Shown here: one piece after another, positions 36,229 to 45,644 of the stretch
Position numbering within the stretch: position 1 is the stretch's first letter
Layout: each line of letters starts with the position of its first letter
From: Saonia flava
GTDB lineage: Bacteria; Bacteroidota; Bacteroidia; Flavobacteriales; Flavobacteriaceae
Assembly: GCF_011927795.1 (NCBI RefSeq)
Contig: NZ_JAATJJ010000001.1
Coordinates: forward strand, 1,251,897 to 1,315,896
Length of the DNA: 64,000 bases
Direction of reading: 5' to 3'
Position numbers and translations under genes: made by a program
Notes under the pieces: generated by a model
What the model was told of the DNA's origin: nothing
What the model saw: only the letters and a program-made list of their open reading frames with translations
The model's database searches: none

Positions 36229-37689
36229 ATGAGTAAATCAAAACAAATGGATACATCTAGACGATCCTTTATTAAAAAAGGGGCTATGGCCTCCTCCATT
36301 CTTCTTGTCCCAAGACATGTTCTTGGTGGTGTGGGTTATACCGCCCCAAGTGACAGATTGCATTTAGCGGCCATTGGAGCAGGTGGAAAAGGAAGAAGTG
36401 ATATCCTCAATGCTTCTGTCAATGGTAGAGAAAGAGTGGTCGCACTTTGCGATGTGGACTTCTCGGGCTCGGCAAAAGGTTCTATAGAGAATTTCCCAAA
36501 GGCAAAGTTGTTTGATGATTATAGAAAAATGCTGGATAGTGTAAAAAATTTGGATGCCGTAACCATTTCCACTCCCGACCACGTGCATGGGCCAGCTGCC
36601 AAATATGCCATGGAGCGCGGTATACATGTATATGTCCAAAAACCAATGACCCACAACATTCGGGAAGCCAGAATGCTTACTGAAATGGCCAGGGAAAAGA
36701 AAATTGTGACACAAATGGGAAACCAAGGAGGGTCTAATCCTCTTTTAAACATGGTTCAAAAATGGGTAGATTCTGGTATGTTGGGAAAAATATCCAAAGT
36801 GGAAGTATGGACTAACCGCCCCGTATGGCCACAAGGAGGTGCTTTTCCCCAACCCGATGAAAGTTCAAAACCTTCAGCTTTAAATTGGGACCAGTGGCTT
36901 GGCCCTGCTGAATATAAGCCCTATACCCCAAATTTACATCCTTTTAGTTGGAGAGGTTGGTGGGATTACGGAACAGGAGCACTTGGTGACGTAGGTTGCC
37001 ACCTAATAGATATTCCATTTAGAACTTTAGGATTAAAATATCCCACGGATGCCGAATGCAGCGTAGGTTCTGTTTTCTCGCAAATGTGGAGTCCGGACTA
37101 TCATCCAGAAGGTTGTCCTGCTTCATCGTTTATTACATTACATTTTGGAGCTACCGAAAAAACAAAATCCCCTATTAAAATGACATGGAGTGATGGGGGC
37201 ATACGTCCTTCGCATCCAGATATTATTCCGGCCGACCATGATATAGGAGGAAAAAACAGTAGTAATGGGGTGTTGATACATGGAGAAAAAGGAATTATTT
37301 CAACCAATATCAATGATAGTTCGCCTATCATGCCCAAACTATATTTAAATGATGGTACAACAGAATTTGGTCCTGAAGTAGAAGAAAATGATGAACCTGA
37401 ATATGGACACCAACGCAAATGGGTAGATGCATGTAAGGCAGGTTTTAATAGCCCAGAGCATCTTGGACTAACTTCTTCTTTTGACTATGCCGGTCCTATG
37501 ACCGAAACTGTTTTAATGGGTAATCTTGCTATTCGCAGCTATATGCTAAGAAAGGAAAACAGTGAAGGAAATATGGATTTTTACGCCCGCAAAAAACTAT
37601 TATGGGATGGTGAAAATATGAGAATTACCAATTTGGAAGAAGCCAATCAATTTGTAGGAAGAACCTATAGGGAAGGTTGGGAAATGTAG
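36229..37689 (+). CDS. Gfo/Idh/MocA family oxidoreductase with Tat signal
   Basis: 486 residues. The N-terminus has a twin-arginine signal (SRRSFIKKGAMASS), so the folded enzyme is exported. The Rossmann fold begins LAAIGAGGKGRSDIL, with the EKP-type motif replaced by YVQKPMTHNIREA (Gln-Lys-Pro). Members oxidise sugars or related polyols with NAD(P); Bacteroidota have many Tat-exported paralogs of unknown substrate. No sugar-utilisation genes are adjacent. Confidence 0.92.
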   Translation: MSKSKQMDTSRRSFIKKGAMASSILLVPRHVLGGVGYTAPSDRLHLAAIGAGGKGRSDILNASVNGRERVVALCDVDFSGSAKGSIENFPKAKLFDDYRKMLDSVKNLDAVTISTPDHVHGPAAKYAMERGIHVYVQKPMTHNIREARMLTEMAREKKIVTQMGNQGGSNPLLNMVQKWVDSGMLGKISKVEVWTNRPVWPQGGAFPQPDESSKPSALNWDQWLGPAEYKPYTPNLHPFSWRGWWDYGTGALGDVGCHLIDIPFRTLGLKYPTDAECSVGSVFSQMWSPDYHPEGCPASSFITLHFGATEKTKSPIKMTWSDGGIRPSHPDIIPADHDIGGKNSSNGVLIHGEKGIISTNINDSSPIMPKLYLNDGTTEFGPEVEENDEPEYGHQRKWVDACKAGFNSPEHLGLTSSFDYAGPMTETVLMGNLAIRSYMLRKENSEGNMDFYARKKLLWDGENMRITNLEEANQFVGRTYREGWEM

Positions 37690-37786
37690 AATACATTAAC
37701 ATTCGCTAACAGGGATTTAGTAGGTCATTAACATTAATTCCATTTTATAATAGTTATATTATTTAAGAACAAAATAAGTAAATATT

Positions 37787-37930
37787 ATGGGAATTATAGA
37801 AGACAAGAGAAAGTTTAAAAGAAAAGTTGAACAAACAAATCCTACCAATCCTACTGGAAATGTTAACCAAACAACCAATAAGGTAGACTTTGATAACGCA
37901 ACAATAAAAAGTCAGCAAAATAAAAAGTAA
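37787..37930 (+). CDS. Small basic, Asn/Gln/Lys-rich protein
   Basis: 47 residues starting MGIIEDKRKFKRKVEQTN, with PTNPTGNVNQTTN in the middle. It is too short for routine gene calls, but has its own ATG, a coding-like composition and a terminator 46 bp downstream, with nothing else in the interval 37690-38104. I recognise no family. It could be a nucleic-acid-associated or regulatory protein; this is a guess from charge only. Confidence 0.5.
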   Translation: MGIIEDKRKFKRKVEQTNPTNPTGNVNQTTNKVDFDNATIKSQQNKK

Positions 37931-37975
37931 GACCATTCTATTTTAACAAATAGAAGTGAAATTTCACATATTAAG

Positions 37976-38012
37976 TCCGAGATTAAGTTCCCCCTTGAAT
38001 CTCGGATTTTTT
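37976..38012 (+). terminator. Terminator after the small basic protein gene
   Basis: TCCGAGATT pairs with AATCTCGGA, followed by TTTTTTATTTT. It supports the view that 37787-37930 is a transcribed unit. Confidence 0.82.
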
Positions 38013-38104
38013 ATTTTAAAAAAAAACAATTAAAAATGTCCCCTTTTACTTTCCACGTTTCGTCATTAGTATGAATCATTTTATTAATTTAAACAAAAAA
38101 AGAA

Positions 38105-38452
38105 ATGAAAGACTTTATGATGATTTTTATCGGAGCCGACTATCAAGAACTAGGATTATCACCAGAAGAACTACAAACCCGTATGGGAAAATGGTTTGCA
38201 TGGGGAGGTAAAATGGAAGCCGCCGGTATTCTAAAAGGTGGTGAAGCCCTAGTGTCAGAAGCAAAATGCGTCTCTGGACCAAATAGAACGGTTACAGATG
38301 GTCCCTATACAGAAAGTAAAGAAATTATTGGAGGCTATTATACAGTAAGTGCCAAAGATATGGACGCTGTTGTGGAAATTGCCCAAGATTTTCCTGATTA
38401 TGACTTAGGAGGCACAGTAGAGATAAGGGAAATAATGGTTTTTGATAGATGA
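38105..38452 (+). CDS. YciI/DGPF-domain protein
   Basis: 115 residues, a full YCII-related (DGPF) domain: MKDFMMIFIGADY at the start, TVTDGPYTESKEIIGGYY in the middle (the DGP motif) and an ending of strands VEIREIMVF. Such proteins are encoded beside ECF42 sigma factors in many phyla. Its stop overlaps the sigma-factor ATG (ATGA, 38449-38452), indicating coupled translation. Function in the pair is not known; an enzymatic role has been suggested for the family only by fold. Confidence 0.92.
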   Translation: MKDFMMIFIGADYQELGLSPEELQTRMGKWFAWGGKMEAAGILKGGEALVSEAKCVSGPNRTVTDGPYTESKEIIGGYYTVSAKDMDAVVEIAQDFPDYDLGGTVEIREIMVFDR

Positions 38453-39702
38453 TCAAAGAACAGGAATTGGACCATCTTTTTCGTCACCAGTACGGAAAGA
38501 TGGTTTCTATTTTAACTCGAATTTTTGGATTGTCACATATAGAGACCATTGAAGATGCGGTCCAAGATACTTTTTTAAACGCATCGCTTAAATGGCGTAA
38601 GGAAATTCCCGAAAACCCTGAAGCTTGGCTTACCAAAGCTGCAAAAAATAGGGCCATTGATTTATTGAGAAAAATCAAAACCGAACACAGTAGAATTTTA
38701 AACTTAAGCACAGGACCTTCTTCTATTGCATTTAACCAATTATTTCTAGAACATGAAATTGAGGATAGCCAATTACGGATGATATTTACAGCTTGCCATC
38801 CAAAATTAAAACCTCAAGACCAAATTGCCTTCGCTTTAAAGACTATCGCTGGATTCAGCGGAAAAGAAATAGCTTCCGCTTTACTATTAAAAGAGTCAAC
38901 AGTTAAAAAAAGACTAGCAAGAGCTAGAAAAACAATCAAAGAAAAAAATCTTGTCTTTCAGCTGCCTAAGGATAAAACCTTTGCTGATCGCTTGCACCGA
39001 GTGCATGAAGTAATCTATCTTATTTTTAATGAAGGGTTCCACTCCAACCAAAAAGAATTTCTTATCCGAAAAGACCTGTGCGGGGAGGCCATTAGATTAT
39101 CAAAACTCATCTTAAAAAAAGAAAGCTACCGCACTGGAAGTGGCTATGCCCTATTCGCTTTGCTATGTTTTCATGCCTCGCGACTAGAAAGTAAAATCTC
39201 AGAAAAAGGAAAAATTATTGACCTTAAAAACCAAAATAGGACCTTGTGGTTTAAGCCATTGATTCAATTGGGGAAACATGCACTATCCAAGTCTGAAGCA
39301 TATCCTGAAGTATCCTCTTATTATTTTGAGGCTGCCATTGCCCAAGAACACTTAGATGCAAAAACTTTTGAAGAGACCGATTGGAAAAAAATACTAGTGT
39401 TATACCAAAATTTAAATTTGCTGCAAGAAACACCTTTTACTTCATTGAATTTGGCCATTGTACTATTACAATTGAACGAAAATAAGAAGGCTATAAAAAT
39501 TTTGAATTCAATAAATCCCAAGGATTTGGAACAAAGAAGTTATTTGTACTATGGAAGCAAAGCTGAATACCACAAAAATATAAATGAAATCCCAGAAGCA
39601 ATTAACTGCATAGAAATGGCTCTAAGTATGGTTAATAATGCATTCGAAAAAAAGTATTTTGAAGAAAAGAAATCTATGCTGAAAAATAAGCAGTCCTCTT
39701 AG
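38449..39702 (+). CDS. ECF sigma factor with long C-terminal extension (ECF42-like)
   Basis: 417 residues, twice the length of usual ECF factors. Region 2 (about 8-78) has VQDTFLNASLKW; region 4 (about 105-165) has FSGKEIASALLLKESTVKKRLARAR. A 250-residue helical extension follows with the conserved FNEGFH (193-198) and TPR-like pairs toward the end. This layout, with the DGPF gene directly upstream, defines group ECF42, in which the extension rather than an anti-sigma factor is thought to control activity. No anti-sigma gene is seen here, in agreement. Confidence 0.9.
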   Translation: MIKEQELDHLFRHQYGKMVSILTRIFGLSHIETIEDAVQDTFLNASLKWRKEIPENPEAWLTKAAKNRAIDLLRKIKTEHSRILNLSTGPSSIAFNQLFLEHEIEDSQLRMIFTACHPKLKPQDQIAFALKTIAGFSGKEIASALLLKESTVKKRLARARKTIKEKNLVFQLPKDKTFADRLHRVHEVIYLIFNEGFHSNQKEFLIRKDLCGEAIRLSKLILKKESYRTGSGYALFALLCFHASRLESKISEKGKIIDLKNQNRTLWFKPLIQLGKHALSKSEAYPEVSSYYFEAAIAQEHLDAKTFEETDWKKILVLYQNLNLLQETPFTSLNLAIVLLQLNENKKAIKILNSINPKDLEQRSYLYYGSKAEYHKNINEIPEAINCIEMALSMVNNAFEKKYFEEKKSMLKNKQSS

Positions 39703-39793
39703 ACAATCTACCACTTTAAAATATTGTCGTATTCGTAGAATTAACCGAACTTAGTTAATTGTTCTAAATCTAACTTCTACATCAATTTAAGCA

Positions 39794-41083
39794 ATGACAA
39801 AAAGGAATTTTATACATGTACTTATATTCATTTTCCTTACAATTATTTTATTCTCCTGTAAGTCCGTAGAAAAAATAGTAGATGGCGCATCTACTACCAA
39901 TTCAAAAACAGCTCTAAAAAAACCATATTTAATATTGGTCTCCTTAGATGGGTTTCGTTGGGATTATGTAGAAAGGTTTAACCCACCTAACTTAATTAAT
40001 TTCATTAAAAATGGGGTGAAAGCGGAATCATTAATCCCTTCCTTTCCTTCCAAAACATTTCCCAATCATTATACCATTGCAACAGGCATGTATCCCGACC
40101 ACCATGGTATATTGGGAAATTATTTTTACAGCTATAAAAAAGACCAAACATATGCTATAAGAAATCGTGAAATGGTAGAAGATGGCAGCTTTTATGGAGG
40201 AATACCTATTTGGGTACAGGCAGACAAAGCAGGTATGGTATCGGCCAGCTATTTTTTTGTGGGAACAGAAGCTGATATCCAAGGCATAAAACCAACTTAC
40301 CACTATACTTACAATGCAAGTATAAAAAATGAAGTCCGAGTTGCCCAAGCTCTGGATTGGTTGGCATTACCTCCTAAAACAAGACCACATATCATAACTC
40401 TTTATTTTTCTGATATGGATGACGTTGGACATCGATTGGGACCCAATAGCGATGAGGAACTCAAAAAGGCACTATATAAATTGGACAAAAACTTAGGTGA
40501 TTTAATCAAAGGGGTTAATAAAACAGGACTTCCCGTAAACATAATGATAGTTTCCGACCATGGAATGGCAAATGTGAAGACAACTAATTTTATACCCATA
40601 GAAGAGGTGCTAAACGATACAATGTTTTCTGTGATAGATAATGGTGCAATTTTAAATGTTCATCCGAAAGAAGGAGTTTTAATAGACTCTGTCTACCAGT
40701 ATTTAAAACAGAAAGAAAAAAACTTTAAAGTTTACAAAACCAAGGACACACCAGGGTTTGAATATGTTCCTGAAAATAAGGATTGGGGAGCAATCCAAAT
40801 TATACCCGATTTTGGCTATTATTTTTTAAGAAACAAAATTATCGAGTCAAGAAAAAAAAGTCTAAATACTACATTTGGAATCCATGGTTATGACCCTAAA
40901 TACAAAGAAATGCATGGTATTTTTTATGCAAATGGTCCTTCTTTTAAAAAGGGGCATACCATTCCTTCCGTTAAAAACATTCATTTATATCCGCTAATGT
41001 GCACAATTTTAGGATTGGATATCCCAGATACTATTGATGGAAAAATAAGTGAACTAAAAGATACCTTAAGAAGTACTGATTAA
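39794..41083 (+). CDS. Type I phosphodiesterase/nucleotide pyrophosphatase lipoprotein
   Basis: 429 residues. A lipobox (ILFSC22) marks a lipoprotein. The alkaline-phosphatase-like core has metal ligand Asp52 (VSLDGFRWDY) and nucleophile Thr88 (FPSKTFPNHY), then SDMDDVGH and VSDHGMA further on, as in the NPP/ENPP family. It hydrolyses nucleotide or lipid phosphodiesters at the cell surface. The stop region overlaps by 4 bp the end of the convergent UDG-like gene. Confidence 0.93.
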   Translation: MTKRNFIHVLIFIFLTIILFSCKSVEKIVDGASTTNSKTALKKPYLILVSLDGFRWDYVERFNPPNLINFIKNGVKAESLIPSFPSKTFPNHYTIATGMYPDHHGILGNYFYSYKKDQTYAIRNREMVEDGSFYGGIPIWVQADKAGMVSASYFFVGTEADIQGIKPTYHYTYNASIKNEVRVAQALDWLALPPKTRPHIITLYFSDMDDVGHRLGPNSDEELKKALYKLDKNLGDLIKGVNKTGLPVNIMIVSDHGMANVKTTNFIPIEEVLNDTMFSVIDNGAILNVHPKEGVLIDSVYQYLKQKEKNFKVYKTKDTPGFEYVPENKDWGAIQIIPDFGYYFLRNKIIESRKKSLNTTFGIHGYDPKYKEMHGIFYANGPSFKKGHTIPSVKNIHLYPLMCTILGLDIPDTIDGKISELKDTLRSTD

Positions 41084-41769
41084 AAAAACGGTCTATATTG
41101 TTGTACCCTAAAATCTAAAGTAGTAAAGTTTGGGTCCATGTCTTTTAAAATCTTGTAAGCTTGCAAGCTTCCTACTGCCCTGTTCGCAGCCCCAGAGGGT
41201 GCTGTTAAAGAGACAGTTTTAATGATTCTTTTAGATTTCTTCTCACCTTGGTGTGAGACAACTGGAAGCGAAAACTGATGGATACGGGGAACTTCATCAG
41301 AAACAACTTCTAACTTTATTCCATATTCCCTAATATGTTTTCTAAAAAAATATTCTGGTCCATTTTTACTGTTTCCACCTGTAAATAATAGTGTATCCAC
41401 ATTTGTATATTCCTCTAAATACCCAACCAAGTTTCTTAGTTTGATATTTTTCATTCCTAAATCCGAGGCATCAATTTTGGAACGTTCGGCACTGGCAACT
41501 ATATCACAGACGCCTATTTTTCTTTTCCGTAAAAAGGTTTTACGTTGTTGAGCCGCTTCTTTTGTAGTTTCATATTTAAGGTTTAAGTCAAAAATCTGAT
41601 TCAAAATAGGCCATAACTGGCCATTTCTACTCCCATAGCAAAAGTCAACATCGTCCTCCTTTAAATCTCCAGTGGTAAACCTAGGTGGTGGTAAAGTCCC
41701 TACAATTAGCTTTGTTGCTTCTTGAAAAAGAAAAGGCTCATATGGATGGGTATGCAAAAAAGGTTTCAA
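41080..41769 (-). CDS. Uracil-DNA glycosylase-like family protein
   Basis: 229 residues. The N-terminal VGTLPPPRF (about 23-31) resembles motif 1 of the UDG superfamily, and GVCDIVASAERSKIDASDLGM plus a C-terminal SLTAPSGAANRAVGS (motif 2-like) agree with this fold. Catalytic residues of classical UDG cannot be confirmed by eye, so base-excision activity is uncertain. It is a single gene in convergent arrangement with the phosphodiesterase. Confidence 0.7.
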   Translation of the reverse strand: MKPFLHTHPYEPFLFQEATKLIVGTLPPPRFTTGDLKEDDVDFCYGSRNGQLWPILNQIFDLNLKYETTKEAAQQRKTFLRKRKIGVCDIVASAERSKIDASDLGMKNIKLRNLVGYLEEYTNVDTLLFTGGNSKNGPEYFFRKHIREYGIKLEVVSDEVPRIHQFSLPVVSHQGEKKSKRIIKTVSLTAPSGAANRAVGSLQAYKILKDMDPNFTTLDFRVQQYRPFF

Positions 41770-41815
41770 AGTTGATGTTGAAATGTTACATTTAGTATTA
41801 AATAACTTCCTATAA

Positions 41816-44800
41816 TTATTCCAACACTAAAACTAAATCATCAGAATTTACCAGTGTGCCACCAGCAAGCAGGATAGTACCAACAACTCCTTCTTCAGTG
41901 GCTGTTACCGTTGTTTCCATTTTCATTGCCTCAATTACAAATAAAGGTTGGTTTTTCTTTACTTCCTGTCCTTTCTTTACCAATACACTTGACAATAATC
42001 CCTGTAACGGTGCTCCAATATGTTTTGGATTAGTACTATCAACTTTTTTGTTTTCTATCTTTTCAACCTTAATGGAATTATCTTTTACTACCACATTTCG
42101 CCATTGGCCATTCACCTTAAAGAAAATACTAACATTACCAGCTTCATCTGGCTCACCAATAAGCATTAAGGAAATAAGTACATTTTTTCCACGGTCCAGT
42201 TCCACCATGATTTCCTCTCCAATTTCCATTCCGTATAAGAAATTCTTAGTGGGAATGTTCATTACATTGCCATACTTTACATGGTGGTTGTAGGCATCTG
42301 TAAACACTTTTGGATAGAGTTTATAGGATAAGAAATCTGTAATCAACAATTCCCTGCCCATGCCAGCTTTAAACTTTCTCTTGAATGATTTAAACTCTTT
42401 ATCAAAATCTATTGGCTCAAGATGTGCATTGGGTCTTTCTTTATAAGGCTTTTCATCCTTTAAGATGATTTTCTGAAGTTTTTTAGGGAAACCACCAACA
42501 GGTTGTCCTAAATCTCCCCTAAAAAAACTTTTCACCGATTCCGGAAAAGAAATTGTTTCTCCCTTTTCCATGACATCCTGAACAGTAAGGTCATTACTGA
42601 TCATATATTGGGCCATATCCCCAACCACTTTAGAACTTGGGGTTACTTTTACAATATCTCCAAAAAGTTGGTTTACCTCTCCATACATTTTAGTGATTGC
42701 AGGGAATTTATCTTCCAATCCCAATGCAATGGCCTGCCCTTTTAAATTAGAATACTGACCACCAGGAATTTCGTGCTTGTATACCTCTCCACTACCGGCC
42801 TTTAAACCAGATTCAAAGGGGTAATAATAGTTACGAACGGTTTCCCAATAATTTGAATACTCAGCAAGTTTATCTGTATTAAAACTATTTTCTCGTTCAT
42901 TGAACCTCATCATTTCAACAATAGAATTAAAATTAGGTTGCGATGTAAGTCCCGATAAACCTCCCAATGCTACATCAACCACATCCACACCTGCTTCAAT
43001 AGCTTTTAAGTACATAGCCGCTTGTATAGAAGAAGTATCATGCGTATGTAAGTGGATAGGAATGTTGATTTCTGATTTCAAAGCAGAAATCAGTTCAAAA
43101 GCAGCTTCTGGTTTTAGTAGACCAGCCATATCTTTTACACCTAAAATATGTGCTCCTGCATTTTCTATATCCTTTGCGAGCTGTACATAATATTTTAAGT
43201 CATATTTAGTCTTGGCGGGATTAAGAATATCTCCTGTATAGCAAATAGAGGCTTCTGCCAATCCCTGTGTCCTATTACGAACATGATCTATGCAGGGTGC
43301 AATGGATTTCATCCAGTTTAGGGAATCAAAGATTCTAAAAACATCCACTCCGGTTTCCCAAGACTGTTCTACAAATTTTTCTATAAGATTATCAGGATAG
43401 GCGGTATACCCCACTCCATTGGAACCCCTTATCAACATTTGTAACAAAACATTGGGCATGGCCTTTCTTAACAAGGCCAAACGCTCCCATGGGTTTTCTT
43501 TTAAAAACCTTAGACAAACATCAAAAGTAGCACCCCCCCAAACTTCCATACTGAAAATTTCTGGATGGTTTTTGGCATAACCCTCAGCCACCTTCATCAT
43601 ATCCTGGGTGCGCATACGGGTTGCCAATAAACTTTGATGGGCATCACGCATGGTAGTATCCGTGAAATGGATTTTCTTTTCGCCCTTTAACCACTCTGCA
43701 AACTTCTCTGGCCCCAGTTCAGTCAGCAAATCCTTTGTTCCTTTTGGGTATGGGTCATTTTTGGGAAACGAAGGAATTAATGGTTTGGAAAAAACTTTGT
43801 TTGGGTCTTTCTTTTTTACATCTGGGTTCCCGTTAACTATAGTCTCACCTAAAAAATCCACCAATTTATTGGCACGGTTTCTAGGCTCCACAAACTCAAA
43901 TAAAGAAGGTTCGTTCTTTATCCAATTAACGGTAACAGCACCATCTCTAAAAGTTTGGCTTTTTAAAATATTATCTAAAAAAGCCATATTTGTATCCACT
44001 CCCCGTATACGGAATTCTGCCAAAGCTCTTCTCATTTTTCTACAAGAACCATCTAAAGTCCTGCTTAAAGCAGAAACTTTTACCAGCATGGAGTCAAAGA
44101 AAGGAGAAATGTTTACGCCTTGATAAATACTTCCTGCATCTAAACGAATACCCAAACCTGAAGCACTCCTATAGGTAGTGACCACACCATAATCTGGTTT
44201 AAAATCATTGGCAGGGTTTTCTGTTGTTACTCTACATTGCAAAGCATAACCCGTAATGGTCACGGCTTCCTGGCTGGCAATTTTTATTTGTTCATCAGAC
44301 AGTTTATAGCCCCCGGCAATAAAAAGTTGTGCTTTTACCAAATCTATATTGGTAATCATTTCAGTAACCGTATGCTCAACCTGTATACGCGGGTTTACTT
44401 CAATAAAATAAATACTACCATCATCATCTACCAAAAACTCTACCGTACCAATATTGTTGTAATCAACTGCCTTGCAAATATCTATGGCATACTTATACAA
44501 ACTATCCCTAGTTTTTTGGGGAAGTCCCATAGAAGGGGCAAACTCAATTACTTTTTGGTAACGCCTTTGCACTGAGCAATCCCGCTCGTATAAATGAACA
44601 ATATTGCCATGAGTATCGGCAACAATTTGAATTTCTATATGTTTGGGATTTTGCACGTATTTCTCTAAAAATACAGTATCATCCCCAAATGCATTTAAAG
44701 ATTCCCTTTTTGCTTCGGGAAAAGCTTTTTTAAGTTCCTCGTCAGAAGTTATAACACGCATTCCACGTCCACCTCCTCCAGAAGCAGCTTTTAACATGAT

Positions 44801-45268
44801 AGGGTACCCTATTTTTTTTGCCTCTGAAAGAGCCGTTTTAATATCTACAAGATCCTCATCACTACTTTGTATTATGGGAACATTGTTGGCCACGGCAACT
44901 TCTTTTGCCATTATCTTATCGCCCAAAGCCTTTAATACTGAAACTTTCGGGCCTACGAAAATAATTCCGTTGTCCTCACACTTCTGTGCAAATTCTGCAT
45001 TCTCTGAAAGAAAACCATATCCAGGGTGAATGGCATCCACATCATTATCTTTTGCCACTTTAATAATGGCATCCATATCCAAATAGGGTTTTAGAGGCTC
45101 GTTATCTTCACCAATTTGATAACATTCATCAGCTTTGTAACGGTGAAGGGAATAACGATCTTCATAGGTATAAATACCTACCGTTTTTATACCAACTTCA
45201 ACACAAGCCCTAAAAATTCGTATTGCTATTTCCCCTCTATTTGCTACTAAAACCGTTTTTATTTTCAT
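41816..45268 (-). CDS. pyc: Pyruvate carboxylase
   Basis: 1150 residues, a full alpha4-type enzyme in one chain. Biotin carboxylase (about 1-450) has GYGFLSENAEF, the Gly-rich ATP loop ASGGGGRGMR and EVNPRIQVEHTVTE. The carboxyltransferase (about 530-830) has TDTTMRDAHQSLLATRMRT and HTHDTSS. The C-terminal carrier domain has EAMKME with biotinyl Lys1116. It makes oxaloacetate for the citrate cycle and gluconeogenesis and should be biotinylated by BirA (56012-56743). A tandem -7 box lies upstream. Confidence 0.97.
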   Translation of the reverse strand: MKIKTVLVANRGEIAIRIFRACVEVGIKTVGIYTYEDRYSLHRYKADECYQIGEDNEPLKPYLDMDAIIKVAKDNDVDAIHPGYGFLSENAEFAQKCEDNGIIFVGPKVSVLKALGDKIMAKEVAVANNVPIIQSSDEDLVDIKTALSEAKKIGYPIMLKAASGGGGRGMRVITSDEELKKAFPEAKRESLNAFGDDTVFLEKYVQNPKHIEIQIVADTHGNIVHLYERDCSVQRRYQKVIEFAPSMGLPQKTRDSLYKYAIDICKAVDYNNIGTVEFLVDDDGSIYFIEVNPRIQVEHTVTEMITNIDLVKAQLFIAGGYKLSDEQIKIASQEAVTITGYALQCRVTTENPANDFKPDYGVVTTYRSASGLGIRLDAGSIYQGVNISPFFDSMLVKVSALSRTLDGSCRKMRRALAEFRIRGVDTNMAFLDNILKSQTFRDGAVTVNWIKNEPSLFEFVEPRNRANKLVDFLGETIVNGNPDVKKKDPNKVFSKPLIPSFPKNDPYPKGTKDLLTELGPEKFAEWLKGEKKIHFTDTTMRDAHQSLLATRMRTQDMMKVAEGYAKNHPEIFSMEVWGGATFDVCLRFLKENPWERLALLRKAMPNVLLQMLIRGSNGVGYTAYPDNLIEKFVEQSWETGVDVFRIFDSLNWMKSIAPCIDHVRNRTQGLAEASICYTGDILNPAKTKYDLKYYVQLAKDIENAGAHILGVKDMAGLLKPEAAFELISALKSEINIPIHLHTHDTSSIQAAMYLKAIEAGVDVVDVALGGLSGLTSQPNFNSIVEMMRFNERENSFNTDKLAEYSNYWETVRNYYYPFESGLKAGSGEVYKHEIPGGQYSNLKGQAIALGLEDKFPAITKMYGEVNQLFGDIVKVTPSSKVVGDMAQYMISNDLTVQDVMEKGETISFPESVKSFFRGDLGQPVGGFPKKLQKIILKDEKPYKERPNAHLEPIDFDKEFKSFKRKFKAGMGRELLITDFLSYKLYPKVFTDAYNHHVKYGNVMNIPTKNFLYGMEIGEEIMVELDRGKNVLISLMLIGEPDEAGNVSIFFKVNGQWRNVVVKDNSIKVEKIENKKVDSTNPKHIGAPLQGLLSSVLVKKGQEVKKNQPLFVIEAMKMETTVTATEEGVVGTILLAGGTLVNSDDLVLVLE

Positions 45269-45308
45269 GTATGTACTTCCTTATATTAAACTTGGCAGGA
45301 CAGGCTCC

Positions 45309-45347
45309 CAAACATACAAACATACTGCATTTAGGCCTTTTTATCAA
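45309..45347 (-). promoter_or_regulatory. Promoter of pyc with tandem -7 boxes
   Basis: On the minus strand TTG (45347-45345) is followed after 20 nt by TATGTTTG (45324-45317) and immediately again by TATGTTTG (45316-45309). Both fit TAnnTTTG, so two start points 8 nt apart are possible, about 40 nt before ATG 45268. Confidence 0.62.
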
Positions 45348-45511
45348 TAATAGAAAGCTATAAATTAAGGGAAATTTGTTACAATATAACATTGTTTAAA
45401 ATCCAATATAGAACAGATAAAAACATGCAATAAAATAAAGTAGATTGTAAAAAACTTGATTAATCCCTAGTAAACCATTATCTTATATAAGACAGAAACT
45501 AATAATAGAGA

Positions 45512-45640
45512 ATGGGAAAAGGAGATAGAAAAACAAGAAAAGGAAAAATTGCCAATAAAAGCTATGGGGTAAGACGACCAGGCCATATTAAAAGAAAACC
45601 TACATTGGAGGAAAAAATAAGAGTTGACAAAAAAATATAA
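45512..45640 (+). CDS. 30S ribosomal protein THX
   Basis: 42 residues, MGKGDRKTRKGKIANKSYG then VRRPGHIKRK and a C-terminal tail. The start MGKGDxxTxKGKI and the very basic composition match the THX (bTHX, S31) family of small 30S proteins, as in Thermus and Bacteroidota. It is too short for most ORF tracks. Its stop lies 4 bp from the stop of the convergent lipoprotein gene. Confidence 0.9.
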   Translation: MGKGDRKTRKGKIANKSYGVRRPGHIKRKPTLEEKIRVDKKI

Positions 45641-45644
45641 ATTC

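Noticed and set aside
45325-45511. Spacer between pyc and THX searched for a riboswitch (for example biotin-related)
   Set aside because: No conserved riboswitch core or terminator/antiterminator pair could be seen; it is AT-rich with only promoter-like boxes.
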